NCBI GenBank assembly: GCA_041071465.1 | Contig: CP163498.1 | Coordinates: 496,001 to 560,000, forward strand | Length of the DNA: 64,000 nucleotides | Origin: Pseudomonas putida | GTDB lineage: Bacteria > Pseudomonadota > Gammaproteobacteria > Pseudomonadales > Pseudomonadaceae | Reading direction: 5' to 3' | Part shown: positions 36,637-46,741 of the stretch, piece after piece | How the letters are laid out: each line of letters starts with the position of its first letter | Position numbering within the stretch: position 1 is the stretch's first letter | Translations under genes and position numbers: made by a program | The notes under the pieces: model-generated | What the model saw: only the letters and a program-made list of their open reading frames with translations | Database searches by the model: none | Told to the model about the DNA's origin: nothing

Positions 36637-39600
36637 TCAGGCCTCTGTGAATGCGTTCATCATTTTTTCGATATCGCTCAGGCCATCGTCGGTCAGCGAC
36701 AGGGCCTGTTCATCCAGCGCCAGGGCGAAGGCGCGCAACTCGGGGTGGGTGAAGATCAGCCGCAGTGGGATGTCCAGCCCCAGCTCGACGTTGATCCGCG
36801 ACACTGCCTGGGCGGCCAGCAAGGAGTGGCCGCCCAGCTCGAAGAAGTTGTCGTTCAAGCCGACCCTGGCGACGCTCAGCAATTGCGCCCAGATATTGGC
36901 CAACTGCTGTTGCCGCTCGGTCTGCGGCGCCTCGTAGTCATGCTGCGGCTGGCTCGGGTCAGGCAGCGGCAGGGCCTTGCGGTCGAGCTTGCCGCTTGGG
37001 GTCAGCGGCATGCTCGGCAGGGTCACCAGATAAGACGGAATCATGTAGTCCGGCAGGCTGGCCTTGAGGTAGTGCTTCAAGGCCAGGCGCAGGTCGCCGT
37101 CATGGCCTTCAACCGGCACGGCATAGGCGCACAGCTGCTTGCCCGCAGGCAGGTCGATGGCCAGTACAGTGGCTTCGCGCACGTCCGGGTGCGCGCGCAG
37201 GTACTGCTCGATCTCGCCCAGTTCGATGCGAAAGCCGCGCACTTTCACCTGGTGATCGGCCCGGCCGCGATAGGCCAGCTGGCCGTTTTCGTCATAGCAA
37301 CCCAGGTCACCGGTGCGGTACAGGCGGCCGCCGCCAACCGGGTCGAACGGGTCAGGGATGAAGCGCTCGGCAGTCAGCGATGGCCGCTGGTGGTAACCGC
37401 GTGCCAGGCAACCTGCCCCGCCGATGAACAGCTCGCCTGGCACCCCCACCGGGGTTGGCGCCAGGCCATCGTCAAGGGCATGCAGGCTGCGGCCTGGTAT
37501 GGCACGGCCAATGGGTACGCCACCCTGGCTGATCTGCTGCGGGGTCATCTGCGAGCAGTCATAGGTGGTGGCGACCACGGTGGCTTCGGTCGGGCCATAG
37601 GTGTTCAACAGGCGCACTGCGGTTGGGCCATCGGCCAGCCAGGCACGCAGGGCGTCTTCTGGCACCGCCTCGCCACCGACGTGAATCTGCTTCAGCCGGC
37701 CATAGGCTTCCGGTGCGCGGCGCTCCAGTGCCAGTAAACGCCAGTAGGCGGCTGGCAGGTCGGCTACGGTGACATCGTGGCGGTTGATTTCATCCAGCAG
37801 AGTCGCGGTGTCCCACAGCCGCAGATCGCGCAGCACGACGCAAGCGCCTTGGGCCAGCGGCGGGAAGAACTGCTCGATGAAGCCGTCGAAACTGAAGGTG
37901 GCGAACTGCAACACGCGGTCATTCGGGCTCAGCCGCGAATAGTCACCAGCCACTTGGCAGAACACCGACAAGGCATGGTGATCGATGGCCACGCCCTTGG
38001 GCATGCCGGTGGAGCCGGAGGTATAGATCACATAGGCCAGGTTCTCCGGCGCGGCCAGGTTGGCCAGCGGCTCGGCAGGCCAGGCACTCAGCCAGTCGTT
38101 ACCCGGCTCCAGCACCACGCAGGGCAGCGGTGTGCTCAACTGCAGGCGTTCACGCGAAGGCACGTCGGCCAGCAACAAACCGATGCTGCTGTCCTCGACC
38201 ATGTAGGCCAGGCGCTCCTGCGGGTAGTCCGGGTCCAGCGGCACATAAGCGCCACCCGCCTTGTGGATGGCAACCAGCGCCAGGGCCATGCGCAGGCCGC
38301 GCTCGACAGCCACGCCGACCAGACGGTCCGGGCCCACGCCCAGCGCCCGCAAACGATGCGCCAGCTGGTTGCTGCAGCGGTCGAGCTCGGCGTAGGTCAT
38401 TTGCTGGTCGTCGAAGATCAACGCCACAGCGTCTGGTCGCAGACTTGCCTGGTGCTCCAGCAACTGGTGTGCGCACAGGCCGCTACTGGCCTGCGACGCC
38501 GGGTTCCAGCCATGGGTCAGTTGCTGGTGTTCGGCACTGCCTAGCAAGCCCAGCTCGCCAATGCAGCGCTGCGGCTCGGCGCAGATAGCTTCCAGCAACG
38601 CCTGCCAATGACCGGCCATGCGTTCGATGCGTGCGGCGTCGAACAGGTCGGTGGAGTAGTTGAACGAGGCCGTCACCCCATCGGAACGTTCCAGCGTGTT
38701 GAGCGAGATGTCGTACTGCGCACCGGGCTCCAGCAGGTCCACTTCCTTGACCTGCAAGCCGTGCAGGGCATCGCTGGATACCTGCTCACCCAGGTCGCGC
38801 AAGTGGTTGTACAGCACCTGGAAGAACGGGTTCACACCCTGGTCGCGGTCCGGGTACAGCGCCTCGGCCACTTCAAGGAACGGCACATCTTTGTTGGCCT
38901 GAGCCTGCAAGGTGGTTTCCTTGATCGCCGCCAGCAGTTGCGGGAACGGCTGGCTGCCATCGACGCCGATGCGGGCTACCACCACGTTGATGAAGAAGCC
39001 GATCAGCCCCTCCAGCTCCAGGCGGTTGCGGTTGGTGACGGGTACCCCGATGTTCAACGTGTCCTTGCGGCTGTAACGCGACAGTACGATGGCATAGGCC
39101 GCCAGGAATACATGGAAAAGCGTGGCGTTGGACGCCACTGCCAGGGCCCGCAGGCGCTCGGTCAGGGCCAGCGGCAGGCGCACGTCGAAGCGGCTGCCCT
39201 GGTAGCTCTTGACCTGCGGGCGAATGCGGTCGGCGGGCAGTTCGAGCACTTCGAAGTCGTCTTCCAGGCGGGCCTTCCAGTAATCGATCTGCGCCTGCAT
39301 CTGCCCTTCGGCCAGCCACTTGCGCTGCCACGCGGCGAAGTCGGCGTACTGCACCGGCAAGGGTTCGATGGTCTGCTGCCGGCCTGTGGCCGCCGCGTTG
39401 TAGACGGCAGCGAACTCGCGCACCAGCAGGCTCATCGACCAGCCATCGGAGACGATGTGATGCAGGGTCAGCGACAACAGGTGCTCTTGCGCATTCACCT
39501 TGAACAGACGGGCACGCAGCAGAGGCCCATGCTCCAGGTCGAACGGGACAAAGGCTTCGGCTTCCAGCTTGCGCAGCTGCGCCGCGTGGTCCTGGCCGCT

Positions 39601-42600
39601 GAGGTCTTCGAAGCCGATCGGCACCGTGGCGGCTGGCAGGATGCGCTGCCACGGCAAGCCGTCGGCTTCGACGAACACCGTGCGCAGTGACTCGTGGCGG
39701 GCCACCAGTGCATCCAGTGCGGCCTGCACCGCCGAACGATCGAGGTTGCCCTGCATGCGCACGGCCATCGGCGTGTTGTAGGCCAGGCTTTGTGGGTTGA
39801 GCTTCCAGAACAACCACTGGCGGTTCTGCGAACGGGACACCGGCAGCGGCTGCTGGCGGTCGAGGATTTCGATGTCCAGGCCCGTGCCCTTCTCGCCCTC
39901 CGCCACCGCCTGGGCGAAGGCCAGCAGGTCGACGGTGTCGAACAGGGTGCGCAGCGGGATATCTACGCCCAACTGCTTGCGCACGCGAGATACGGCCTGG
40001 GTTGCAAGCAGCGAATGGCCACCGAGGGCAAAGAAGTTGTCGGTCAGGCCAACCTGCGGCACTTGCAGGACTTCGGCCCAGATCGTTGCCAACTGCACTT
40101 GCAGCGGGCTCTCTGGTGCCTGGTAGGCCTGCAGGGTGGCGACCGGCTCGGGCAGCGCCTTGACGTCGACCTTGCCGTTGGCGGTGACCGGCAGGTGCTC
40201 CAGCACCATCAAGTGGGTCGGCACCATATGTTCGGGCAGCCGGCTTTTGAGGGTGGCGCGGGTCGAATCCTGCCAGGCCTGGCAGTCGGCAGGCATTTCA
40301 CTGGGCACCAGCCAGGCAGCCAGTTGCAATTGCGGCGCCTGGCCCTGCACGCGGACCAGGGCATTGGCCACACCGTCCAGTGCGCGCAGCTGGTTTTCGA
40401 TTTCGGCCAGCTCGACACGGTAGCCACGGATCTTCACCTGGCCATCCATACGCCCGGCAAATTGCAGGTCGTTGCCCTGGCGTACCCAGTCACCGCTGCG
40501 GTACAGGCGCTGGCCGTGGCTGCCGTGCGGGTCGGGCACGAAGCGCTCAGCAGTGAGCGACGGGCGGTTCAGGTAGCCACGGGCAAGGCCTGCACCGCCT
40601 ATGTACAGCTCGCCCTTGGCCTTGGCCGGCAGTGGCTGCAGGCAGCGGTCAAGCACTGCCACGCGGGTGTTGGCCAACGGCTGGCCGAGGCTGCTTTGTT
40701 CGCTCAGTTCGGCAACCAGCACGCCGACGGTGGTTTCGGTCGGGCCGTAGTGGTTGAACACCTTGAGCGCCGGGGCCAGTTGGCGGATCTTGCCCAGCAG
40801 GCCTGGGCTGATGGCCTCGCCACCCAATACCAGGCACTGGCTCGGCAGCGCCGCGCGGCCAGCCACCAGCATGGCCTCCAGGTGTGAAGGCACGATCTTC
40901 AGGGCATCCACCTGGTGTTCGGCCAGGTACGCGGCGAAACCTTCGGCATCCAGCACCTGTTCGCGCAGCAACAGGTGCAAGGTGTGGCCGCCGCACAGTG
41001 CGCCGAACAGCATGGTGTGGCCAAGGTCGGCAGCCGGGGTCGAGACCTGGGCCATGCTGCGGATTCGCTCGACAGGCAGGCGCGCGCTCATGCCATCGAC
41101 ATAGTTGGCCAGGGCGCCGTGGCTGATCGCCACGCCCTTGGGCTGGCCGGTGGTGCCAGAGGTGTAGATCACATAGGCCAGGTTTGCCGCAGCCGGCGCG
41201 GTGCGTGCGACGCTGCCGTTGCCCGCTTGCGCCCAGTCAAGGTGCTGCACAGCCGCGGGCAACTCGGCCTGCCAGTTACCGGGGGCCAGCACCCGGCGGG
41301 TGCCGCTGTCGGTCAGCATGTAGGCGAGGCGCTCAGCCGGCTGCTCGGGCTCCAGCGGCAGGTAGGCGCCCCCGCCTTGAGTACCCCCAGAATGCTGGCG
41401 AGCATGCCGACGCTGCGGTCGGCCAGTACGCCAACCAGTGTGTCTGGCCCTACCCCGGCTTTGACCAGGCGGCTGGCAATGGCCTCGGCGCGGGCATCGA
41501 GTTCGGCGAAGCTCGCCTGTTCGCCCGCAGCCACTACCGCGATGCGCTCGGGGTGACGACTGGCGGCTGCAGCAAAGCGTTGCTGCACACTGGGCGACTC
41601 GGCGGCCTGCGCGGGGGCGCCCAGGGTTGCGGCCAGACCCGGCAATGCCAGCTCGCCTACAGCACCAGCCGTTTCGGCAGCCAGCGCCTGCACCAGCGCC
41701 AGCCACTGCTCGCCAAGGGCTTCGATGGTGGCCGCCTCGAATACATCCGTCGCGTAGGTGAACGCGGCATGCAACTGCCCGGCGCGTTCGTGGGTGTCCA
41801 ACGCCAGGTCGAAGCGTGCGCTGTGCTTCTCCAGGGCAATGGGCGCCAGGCTCAGGCCGGAGCGAGTCTCGATGGCCTGCACATCCGCCACCTGCGCTTG
41901 GTGGTTGAACAGCACACGAAAGAGCGGGCTTTCGCTGCTGCGCGGCAGGTCCAGGGCTTCGACCAACTGCTCGAAGGGCAAGTCCTGGTGGCTTTGTGCA
42001 CCCACGGCGGTTTCGCGCACGCGCTGCAGCAGGCCGGCGATATCCAGCAGCGGGTCGATCTCGGTGTGCAGCACCTGGGTGTTGATGAAGCAGCCAATCA
42101 GCCCTTGGCCTTCTGCACGGTTGCGGTTGGCGATGGGCACGCCGACGCGGATCGCGGCCTGACCGCTGTAGCGCTGCAACAGCAGCTTGAAGGCAGCCAG
42201 CAACACCATGAACAGGGTGACGTTGTGCTTGCGCGCCACACCGCGCAGGCGCTCGGCAACGTCTGCGGCGACGGGGAATTCGTGGCGCGCGCCCCGGTAG
42301 CTGGGCCGGCCTTGGCGGGCACGATCCAGTGGCAGCTCCAGCGGCGAATGGTCCTCGCCCAGGCGGGCCTGCCAGTAGGCCAGCTGGCGCTCCTGCTCGC
42401 CAGCCTCCAGCCAGCTGCGTTGCCACAGGGCGAAGTCGCGATATTGGATTGGCAGCGCGTCGAGTGTGGCCTCGGTGCCGGCTACGGCGGCCTCGTACAG
42501 GTGCAGGAATTCATCGATCAGCACGTTCATCGACCAGCCGTCGGCGACGATGTGGTGCAGGGTCAGCAGCAGTACATGCTCCTGTGCGGCCAGTTGCAGC

Positions 42601-43102
42601 AGGCGTACGCGCAGCAATGGGCCACTGGCCAGGTCGAACGGGGCCAGAGCTTCGGCTTCGGCGATGCGTTCGACCGCGGCCTGGCGGGCGGTTTCGTCCA
42701 AGCTGGCCAAGGCGTCCTGGCGCAGCTGCAACGGAGCAGCCACGGCGTCTACTTGCTGGCGCACGTCATCGCCGTCGGCGACAAACCGAGTGCGCAGGGT
42801 TTCGTGGCGCGCCACCAGGGCATCGAAAGCCTGCTGTAGAGCGGCCAGGTCAAGTGGACCATGCAGGCGCACGGCCATCGGCAGGTTGTACGCTGCGCCC
42901 TGCGGGTCGAGCTGCCAGAGGAACCACATGCGCCGCTGGGCATACGACAGCTGGTCGCGCTCGGCCACCTCCACCCGTGCGCGATCGGCAGCACGGAAAA
43001 ATCCATGCCCTCGCCCTGCAGCGCCTTGAGGAACAGGCGGCGCTTGTCGGGGCTGAGTTCGATGAAGCGGCGGGCGAGCTTGAGCGTTTGATCAGCATTC
43101 AT
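36637..43102 (-). CDS. pyoverdine NRPS-1: Asp-Lys modules, two frameshifts
   Basis: First side-chain synthetase, 2155 residues once two single-base gaps are closed: C(HHIVADGWS, about 186)-A(651)-T(LGGHS, 1027)-C(1218)-A(1697)-T(LGGHS, 2088). Pockets read D-L-T-K-V-G-H-V-G (Asp) and D-G-E-D-H-G-T-V-V (Lys). There is no E domain. One gap is near 42974-42980 (GGG run on the coding strand; ...LPIAHG joins VEVAERDQLSYA). The other is near 41371-41375 (five Cs on the plus strand; GVLKAG joins GAYLPLEPEQ). The ATG at 43102 lies about 40 bases after the iron-starvation box; upstream in-frame ATGs would precede the transcript. The leading C domain should accept the chain from PvdL, which is not in the window. 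Confidence 0.9.
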
Positions 43103-43140
43103 GTCGAGCGGTGTCCTGGCAGTCGAGCGGTAACTGTCAG

Positions 43141-43165
43141 ACGAAGGCATGGGGGGCTGATTTAG
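43141..43165 (-). promoter_or_regulatory. iron-starvation (PvdS-type) box of the NRPS operon
   Basis: On the minus strand CTAAAT, then 16 bases, then CGTCTGA. This is an exact match to the PvdS promoter consensus TAAAT-N16-CGT, ending 39 bases before the NRPS-1 ATG. It marks the four NRPS genes as one operon expressed under iron limitation. Confidence 0.88.
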
Positions 43166-43210
43166 GGGGGATTGAAGCAGGGCCACCAGGGGCCCGCCGT
43201 TGGGAATTTG

Positions 43211-43260
43211 GCGCCTGTGAGATCGAGCGCCGCGCGGGCGGCGCTCGATCTCACAGGCGC
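43211..43260. terminator. perfect 23-bp inverted repeat after syrP-like gene
   Basis: Arms of 23 bp (starting GCGCCTGTGAGATCGAGCGC) flank a 4-base loop. It lies between the syrP-like stop and the NRPS promoter, so it can insulate the operon from upstream transcription. No T-run follows, and the form is also that of a dispersed palindromic repeat. Confidence 0.65.
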
Positions 43261-43284
43261 TGCACCTCCCACGACAAACACCTA

Positions 43285-44267
43285 TCAGCCCAACACCTCG
43301 CTGTGCCCCTCGGCCATCGCCACCACCACCTTGCGCTTACCGGTAAACGGCGAGCGGGCGTGGGCCGCGAGCATGTTGTCGAGCATCAGCACATCGTTTG
43401 TCAGCCAGGGGAAGCTGATGGTGCATTCATCCAGCACCCCGCGCACTTCATCGAGCAACGAATCCTCGATGGTCGTACCGTCGCCGTAATACACGTTACG
43501 TGGCAGGTCCTCTTCCTCGACAATGTCCATCAGCGATTCACGCACCTCTGGCTGCAGGTTCGACACATGGAACAGGTGGGCCTGGTTGAACCACACGTCA
43601 TCCCCGGTTACCGGATGGCGCGCCACCACCTGGCAGCGCTGGCGCGTGCGCAGCTCGCCGTCGTCCTTCCAGATGCACTCGATGGCATGCGCCCGGCAGT
43701 ACGCCTCGACCTGGCGCGGGTCTTCGGTGTTGAACACCTGCGACCACTCCACATCCAGGCCGTTGCCATAGTTGCGCACATACATCAGCCCTTTCTCCTC
43801 CAAGCGCTGGCGAATGCGCGCCGGCATGCGTCGGTACACCTCGCGGCTATCGGCAATTGGCGTTTCGCCGCCGGTCTCGGCGGGGATGACGCTGTAGAAC
43901 CAGATCTTCATCGGCCATTCCAGGGTGTAGGCCTGCTCGTTGTGCAGGGGAATGCTCTGGTGCGCCGGGTATTCGGTTGAGGTGTACACGCCTTTGGTCA
44001 CGTTGCTGCGGGGGTAGAACCGAACTCGTAGTTGAGCAGTGGGTGACCGAAGGAGGCGGCAAACTGGCGGAAGGCTTCGGCGCCACCCACCTCGAAGCCG
44101 CGGAACAGGATGCCGCCAGCCTGCAGCAGGTGCCGATCCACCAGCGGCTGCAATTCGGTAAAAGCCTCCAGCAGGTCGATCCCCGGCTCCGGTGCGCGCA
44201 CCAGCAGCGGCAGGTTGCCGCGCGCAGCGTCCAGCGGTTCGATGGCAAAGCTCAGCAGTTCACTCAT
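43285..44267 (-). CDS. syrP: SyrP-like Fe(II)/2-oxoglutarate oxygenase (aspartate beta-hydroxylase), frameshifted
   Basis: TauD/SyrP-type oxygenase expected to hydroxylate the beta carbon of carrier-bound aspartate. The composite of 327 residues has the metal site HNEQ (HxE-type, after TEYPAHQSIPL) and the distal His in LDNMLAAHARSPFTGKR. The frame breaks near 44010: reading from the ATG at 44267 ends with YEFGSTPAAT. Adding one base to the GGGGG run at 44010-44014 gives STPRSNVTKGVYTSTEYP and rejoins the long downstream frame. It sits just upstream of NRPS modules that select Asp twice, and has its own iron-starvation box. Standalone enzymes of this type make the beta-hydroxy-aspartate ligand in pyoverdines and other siderophores. 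Confidence 0.85.
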
Positions 44268-44342
44268 GTACGGTCACCTCAAGCCAGGGCCGCGTTGGCG
44301 GCGAAATCGGGTTGTGCGCCATCACGGCGCCTGACTAGGTGA

Positions 44343-44366
44343 ACGAGCGGGCCCGCGGGAAATTCA
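44343..44366 (-). promoter_or_regulatory. possible iron-starvation box of the syrP-like gene
   Basis: Minus strand TGAAT, 16 bases, CGT followed by TCAC. It differs in one base from TAAAT-N16-CGT and lies about 76 bases before the ATG. Its -35 element is only some 20 bases from that of the divergent azurin promoter. Confidence 0.5.
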
Positions 44367-44385
44367 CCAGGGCAGCACTCACAGG

Positions 44386-44409
44386 TAAAGCCAGCGCGTG
44401 CCGGTTCGT
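44386..44409 (+). promoter_or_regulatory. iron-starvation box of azurin-pvdE
   Basis: TAAAG, 16 bases, CGT followed by CTGA. One mismatch to the TAAAT-N16-CGT consensus, and the same CGTCTGA as the NRPS and PvdO-like promoters. It lies 40 bases before the azurin ATG. Confidence 0.65.
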
Positions 44410-44448
44410 CTGAACGATGTGCACCCTTTTATCGCCCAGGAACCGTAC

Positions 44449-44898
44449 ATGACTCGCCAGCTTCTGCTCCTAGCCCTGCTCGCCACGGCCCCTGCCGCCT
44501 GGTCGGCGGAGCCATGCGCCATGGAAATCCACGGCACCGACCAGATGACCTTCGACAAGGCCGCCATCAGCGTGCCCAAAACCTGCACCACGTTCACCGT
44601 TACCCTCACCCACCCAGGCGACATGCCCAAGAACGTGATGGGCCACAACTGGGTATTGAGCACCCAGGCCGACATGCAGGGCGTACTGGATGACGGCCTG
44701 AAGGCCGGCGAGGCGCAGGACTACGTCAAGCCTGGCGACACACGGGTGATCGCTCATACCCGCCTGATCGGTGGTGGCGAGAAGGACAGCGTCACCCTCG
44801 ATACCAAGGCGCTGAAGGCCGGTACCGACTACAGCTTCTACTGCTCGTTCCCGTTCCACAGCACCCTGATGAAGGGCACCCTGACCCTTGGTAGCTGA
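44449..44898 (+). CDS. azu: azurin (periplasmic blue copper protein)
   Basis: Small type-1 copper electron carrier of 149 residues with a signal peptide ending AAWSA. All copper ligands are visible: His in NVMGHNWVL, then Cys, His and Met in [14 protein letters not shown] near the C-terminus. The disulfide cysteines are also present (EPCAM and PKTCTTF). The gene is led by an iron-starvation box and followed after 36 bases by pvdE. This suggests a role in periplasmic pyoverdine maturation rather than in denitrification; that role is my inference. Confidence 0.93.
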   Translation: MTRQLLLLALLATAPAAWSAEPCAMEIHGTDQMTFDKAAISVPKTCTTFTVTLTHPGDMPKNVMGHNWVLSTQADMQGVLDDGLKAGEAQDYVKPGDTRVIAHTRLIGGGEKDSVTLDTKALKAGTDYSFYCSFPFHSTLMKGTLTLGS

Positions 44899-44934
44899 CC
44901 CCGCCCCCCACTTTCACCAGCGAGATCACGCTTC

Positions 44935-46586
44935 ATGAAAACCTCCTCCCCCGGGGCCATCCGCGAACTGCTGGGCCTGCTCAAACCTTACCGCCCGGCG
45001 GTCATCGTCTCGGTGCTGCTGGGCATGGTCGGCGGCCTGGCCGTCACTGCGCTGCTGGCCACCGTCAACCAGGGCCTGCACGCTGAAGGCGGCATGAGCC
45101 AGGGTGTGATCCTGGCCTTTGCCGGCCTCTGTGTATTGGCCCTGGTCAGTAGCGTGGCGGCCGACAGCGGCACCAACTACGTCGGCCAGAAGGTCATTGC
45201 CCGGTTGCGCAAGGACCTGGGCGCCAAGGTGCTGTCGGCACCGATCGAGCAGATCGAGCGCTACCGCACCCACCGCCTGATCCCCGTGCTGACCCGCGAC
45301 GTCGACACCATCAGCGACTTTGCCTTCGCCTTTGCACCGCTGGCCATTTCGCTCACCACGGTAACCGGTTGCATGGCCTACCTGGCGTGGCTGTCGTGGC
45401 CGATCTTCCTCATCACCCTGGCAGCCATCGGCATCGGCAGCGGCATCCAGTACGTGGCACGGCAAAAAGGCGTGGCTGGCTTCAACGCCGCCCGCGATGC
45501 CGAAGACAACCTGCAGAAGCACTATTCGGCCATTGCCGAAGGGGCCAAGGAGCTGCGCATCGACCGCCGTCGCCGCCATGCCATGCTGACGCGCAACATC
45601 CAGGGCACCGCCGACTTCATCGCCAACACTCACATCCGCGCCATCAACATCTTCGTGGCGGCCAAGAGCCTGGGGTCGATGCTGTTCTTCGTGGTCATCG
45701 GCCTGACCCTGGCCTTGCAATCGCTGTGGCCGAGCAATGACCCGGCGGTGATGAGCGGTTTCGTGCTGGTGCTGCTGTACATGAAAGGCCCGCTGGAAAC
45801 GCTGATCGGCAACCTGCCGATCCTCGGCCGCGCCCAGGTGGCGTTCCGCCGTATAGCCGACCTGTCCGAACGCTTCTCCTCGCCCGAACCGCACCTGCTG
45901 CTGGAGCCGCCGGTCAAGCGCGAAACCCCGGCTACCGCGCACCTGGAGCTGCACAACGTCGAATACGCGTACCCACCCGTGGACGGCAACGAGCCGTTTC
46001 GCGTTGGGCCTGTGAACCTGAGCATCGAACCGGGCGAAATCCTGTTCATCGTCGGGGAAAACGGCTGCGGCAAGACTTCGCTGATCAAGCTGCTACTGGG
46101 CCTGTACGCCCACAACGCGGTGAAGTGCGCCTGAACGGCAAGGCCGTCGGCCCGGAGGCGCTGGACGACTATCGCCAGCTGTTCACCACCGTGTTCGCCG
46201 ATTACTACCTGTTCGAAGACCTGCCCGAGCACGAGCACAGCCTGCCCAGCGATGCCACGCGTTACCTGGAACGGCTGGAAATTGCCCACAAGGTCAGCGT
46301 ACGCGATGGCGCCTTCACCACCACCGACTTGTCGACCGGGCAACGCAAGCGCCTGGCGCTGGTCAATGCCTGGCTGGATGGGCGGCCGGTACTGGTGTTC
46401 GATGAGTGGGCGGCGGACCAGGACCCAACCTTCCGCCGGGTGTTCTACACCGAGCTGTTGCCGGACCTGAAGCGTTTGGGCAAGACCATCATCGTGATCT
46501 CGCATGATGACCGGTACTTCGATACGGCGGACAAGGTGGTGCACCTGAGCCGTGGGAAGGTGGTCGAGGCATTAGAGCCGGCTTGA
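44935..46586 (+). CDS. pvdE: PvdE pyoverdine-precursor ABC exporter, frameshifted
   Basis: Inner-membrane ABC transporter of the cyclic-peptide exporter type (PvdE/SyrD) that moves the acylated pyoverdine precursor to the periplasm. Six membrane segments lie in residues 1-310, followed by the ATPase with Walker A GENGCGKTS, signature LSTGQRKRLALV and Walker B PVLVFDEWAADQDP. The first frame stops at 46134. Adding one base near 46116 (GG run) restores YAHNAGEVRLNGKAVGPEAL and a 550-residue protein, the family's usual length. It is probably co-transcribed with azurin. If the break is real, the ATPase lacks its signature and Walker B and export would fail. Confidence 0.88.
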
Positions 46587-46594
46587 GTGACCGA

Positions 46595-46620
46595 GGGGCG
46601 CTATGCGCCCCATCACCTTT
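46595..46620 (+). terminator. hairpin after pvdE
   Basis: GGGGCGC-TAT-GCGCCCC eight bases after the pvdE stop, with a weak T-rich tail (ACCTTT). Confidence 0.7.
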
Positions 46621-46626
46621 ACGCTC

Positions 46627-46723
46627 CCTATAATCGATCTATAGTCGACCTATAATTGCCTATAAACCACGCCTCTCATACGGCCTATAATAGCTCTATA
46701 ATCACTCTATAATTGACTATAAA
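46627..46723. repeat. array of eight CTATAAT-like motifs in two 57-bp direct repeats
   Basis: Motifs start at 46628, 46639, 46650, 46660 and again at 46685, 46696, 46707, 46717. Spacing is 11, 11, 10 in each block, and the blocks are exactly 57 bases apart. Motifs are CTATAAT, CTATAGT or CTATAAA. About 32 of the first 40 bases match between the blocks. The array ends 18 bases before the ATG of the ATPase gene. Regular one-turn spacing suggests cooperative protein binding; each motif also resembles a -10 element. Confidence 0.85.
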
Positions 46724-46741
46724 GCTGTATGGGAGGCCGTA

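Noticed and set aside
36637..42426. NRPS-1 as a 1929-codon gene starting at 42426
   Set aside because: The first part of that frame (before about 41375) is out-of-frame Arg/Pro/Gly-rich sequence; the correct C and A domain sequence lies in another frame upstream.
46125..46586. separate small ATPase gene after pvdE
   Set aside because: It is the second half of the PvdE ATPase domain (signature and Walker B); a one-base gap splits it from Walker A.
46627..46723. CRISPR array
   Set aside because: The repeats are only seven bases long with spacers of three to four bases; this is an operator-like array, not CRISPR.
46627..46723. eight real -10 promoter elements
   Set aside because: Each motif contains TATAAT-like bases, but matching -35 elements are not seen and the one-turn spacing fits protein binding better.
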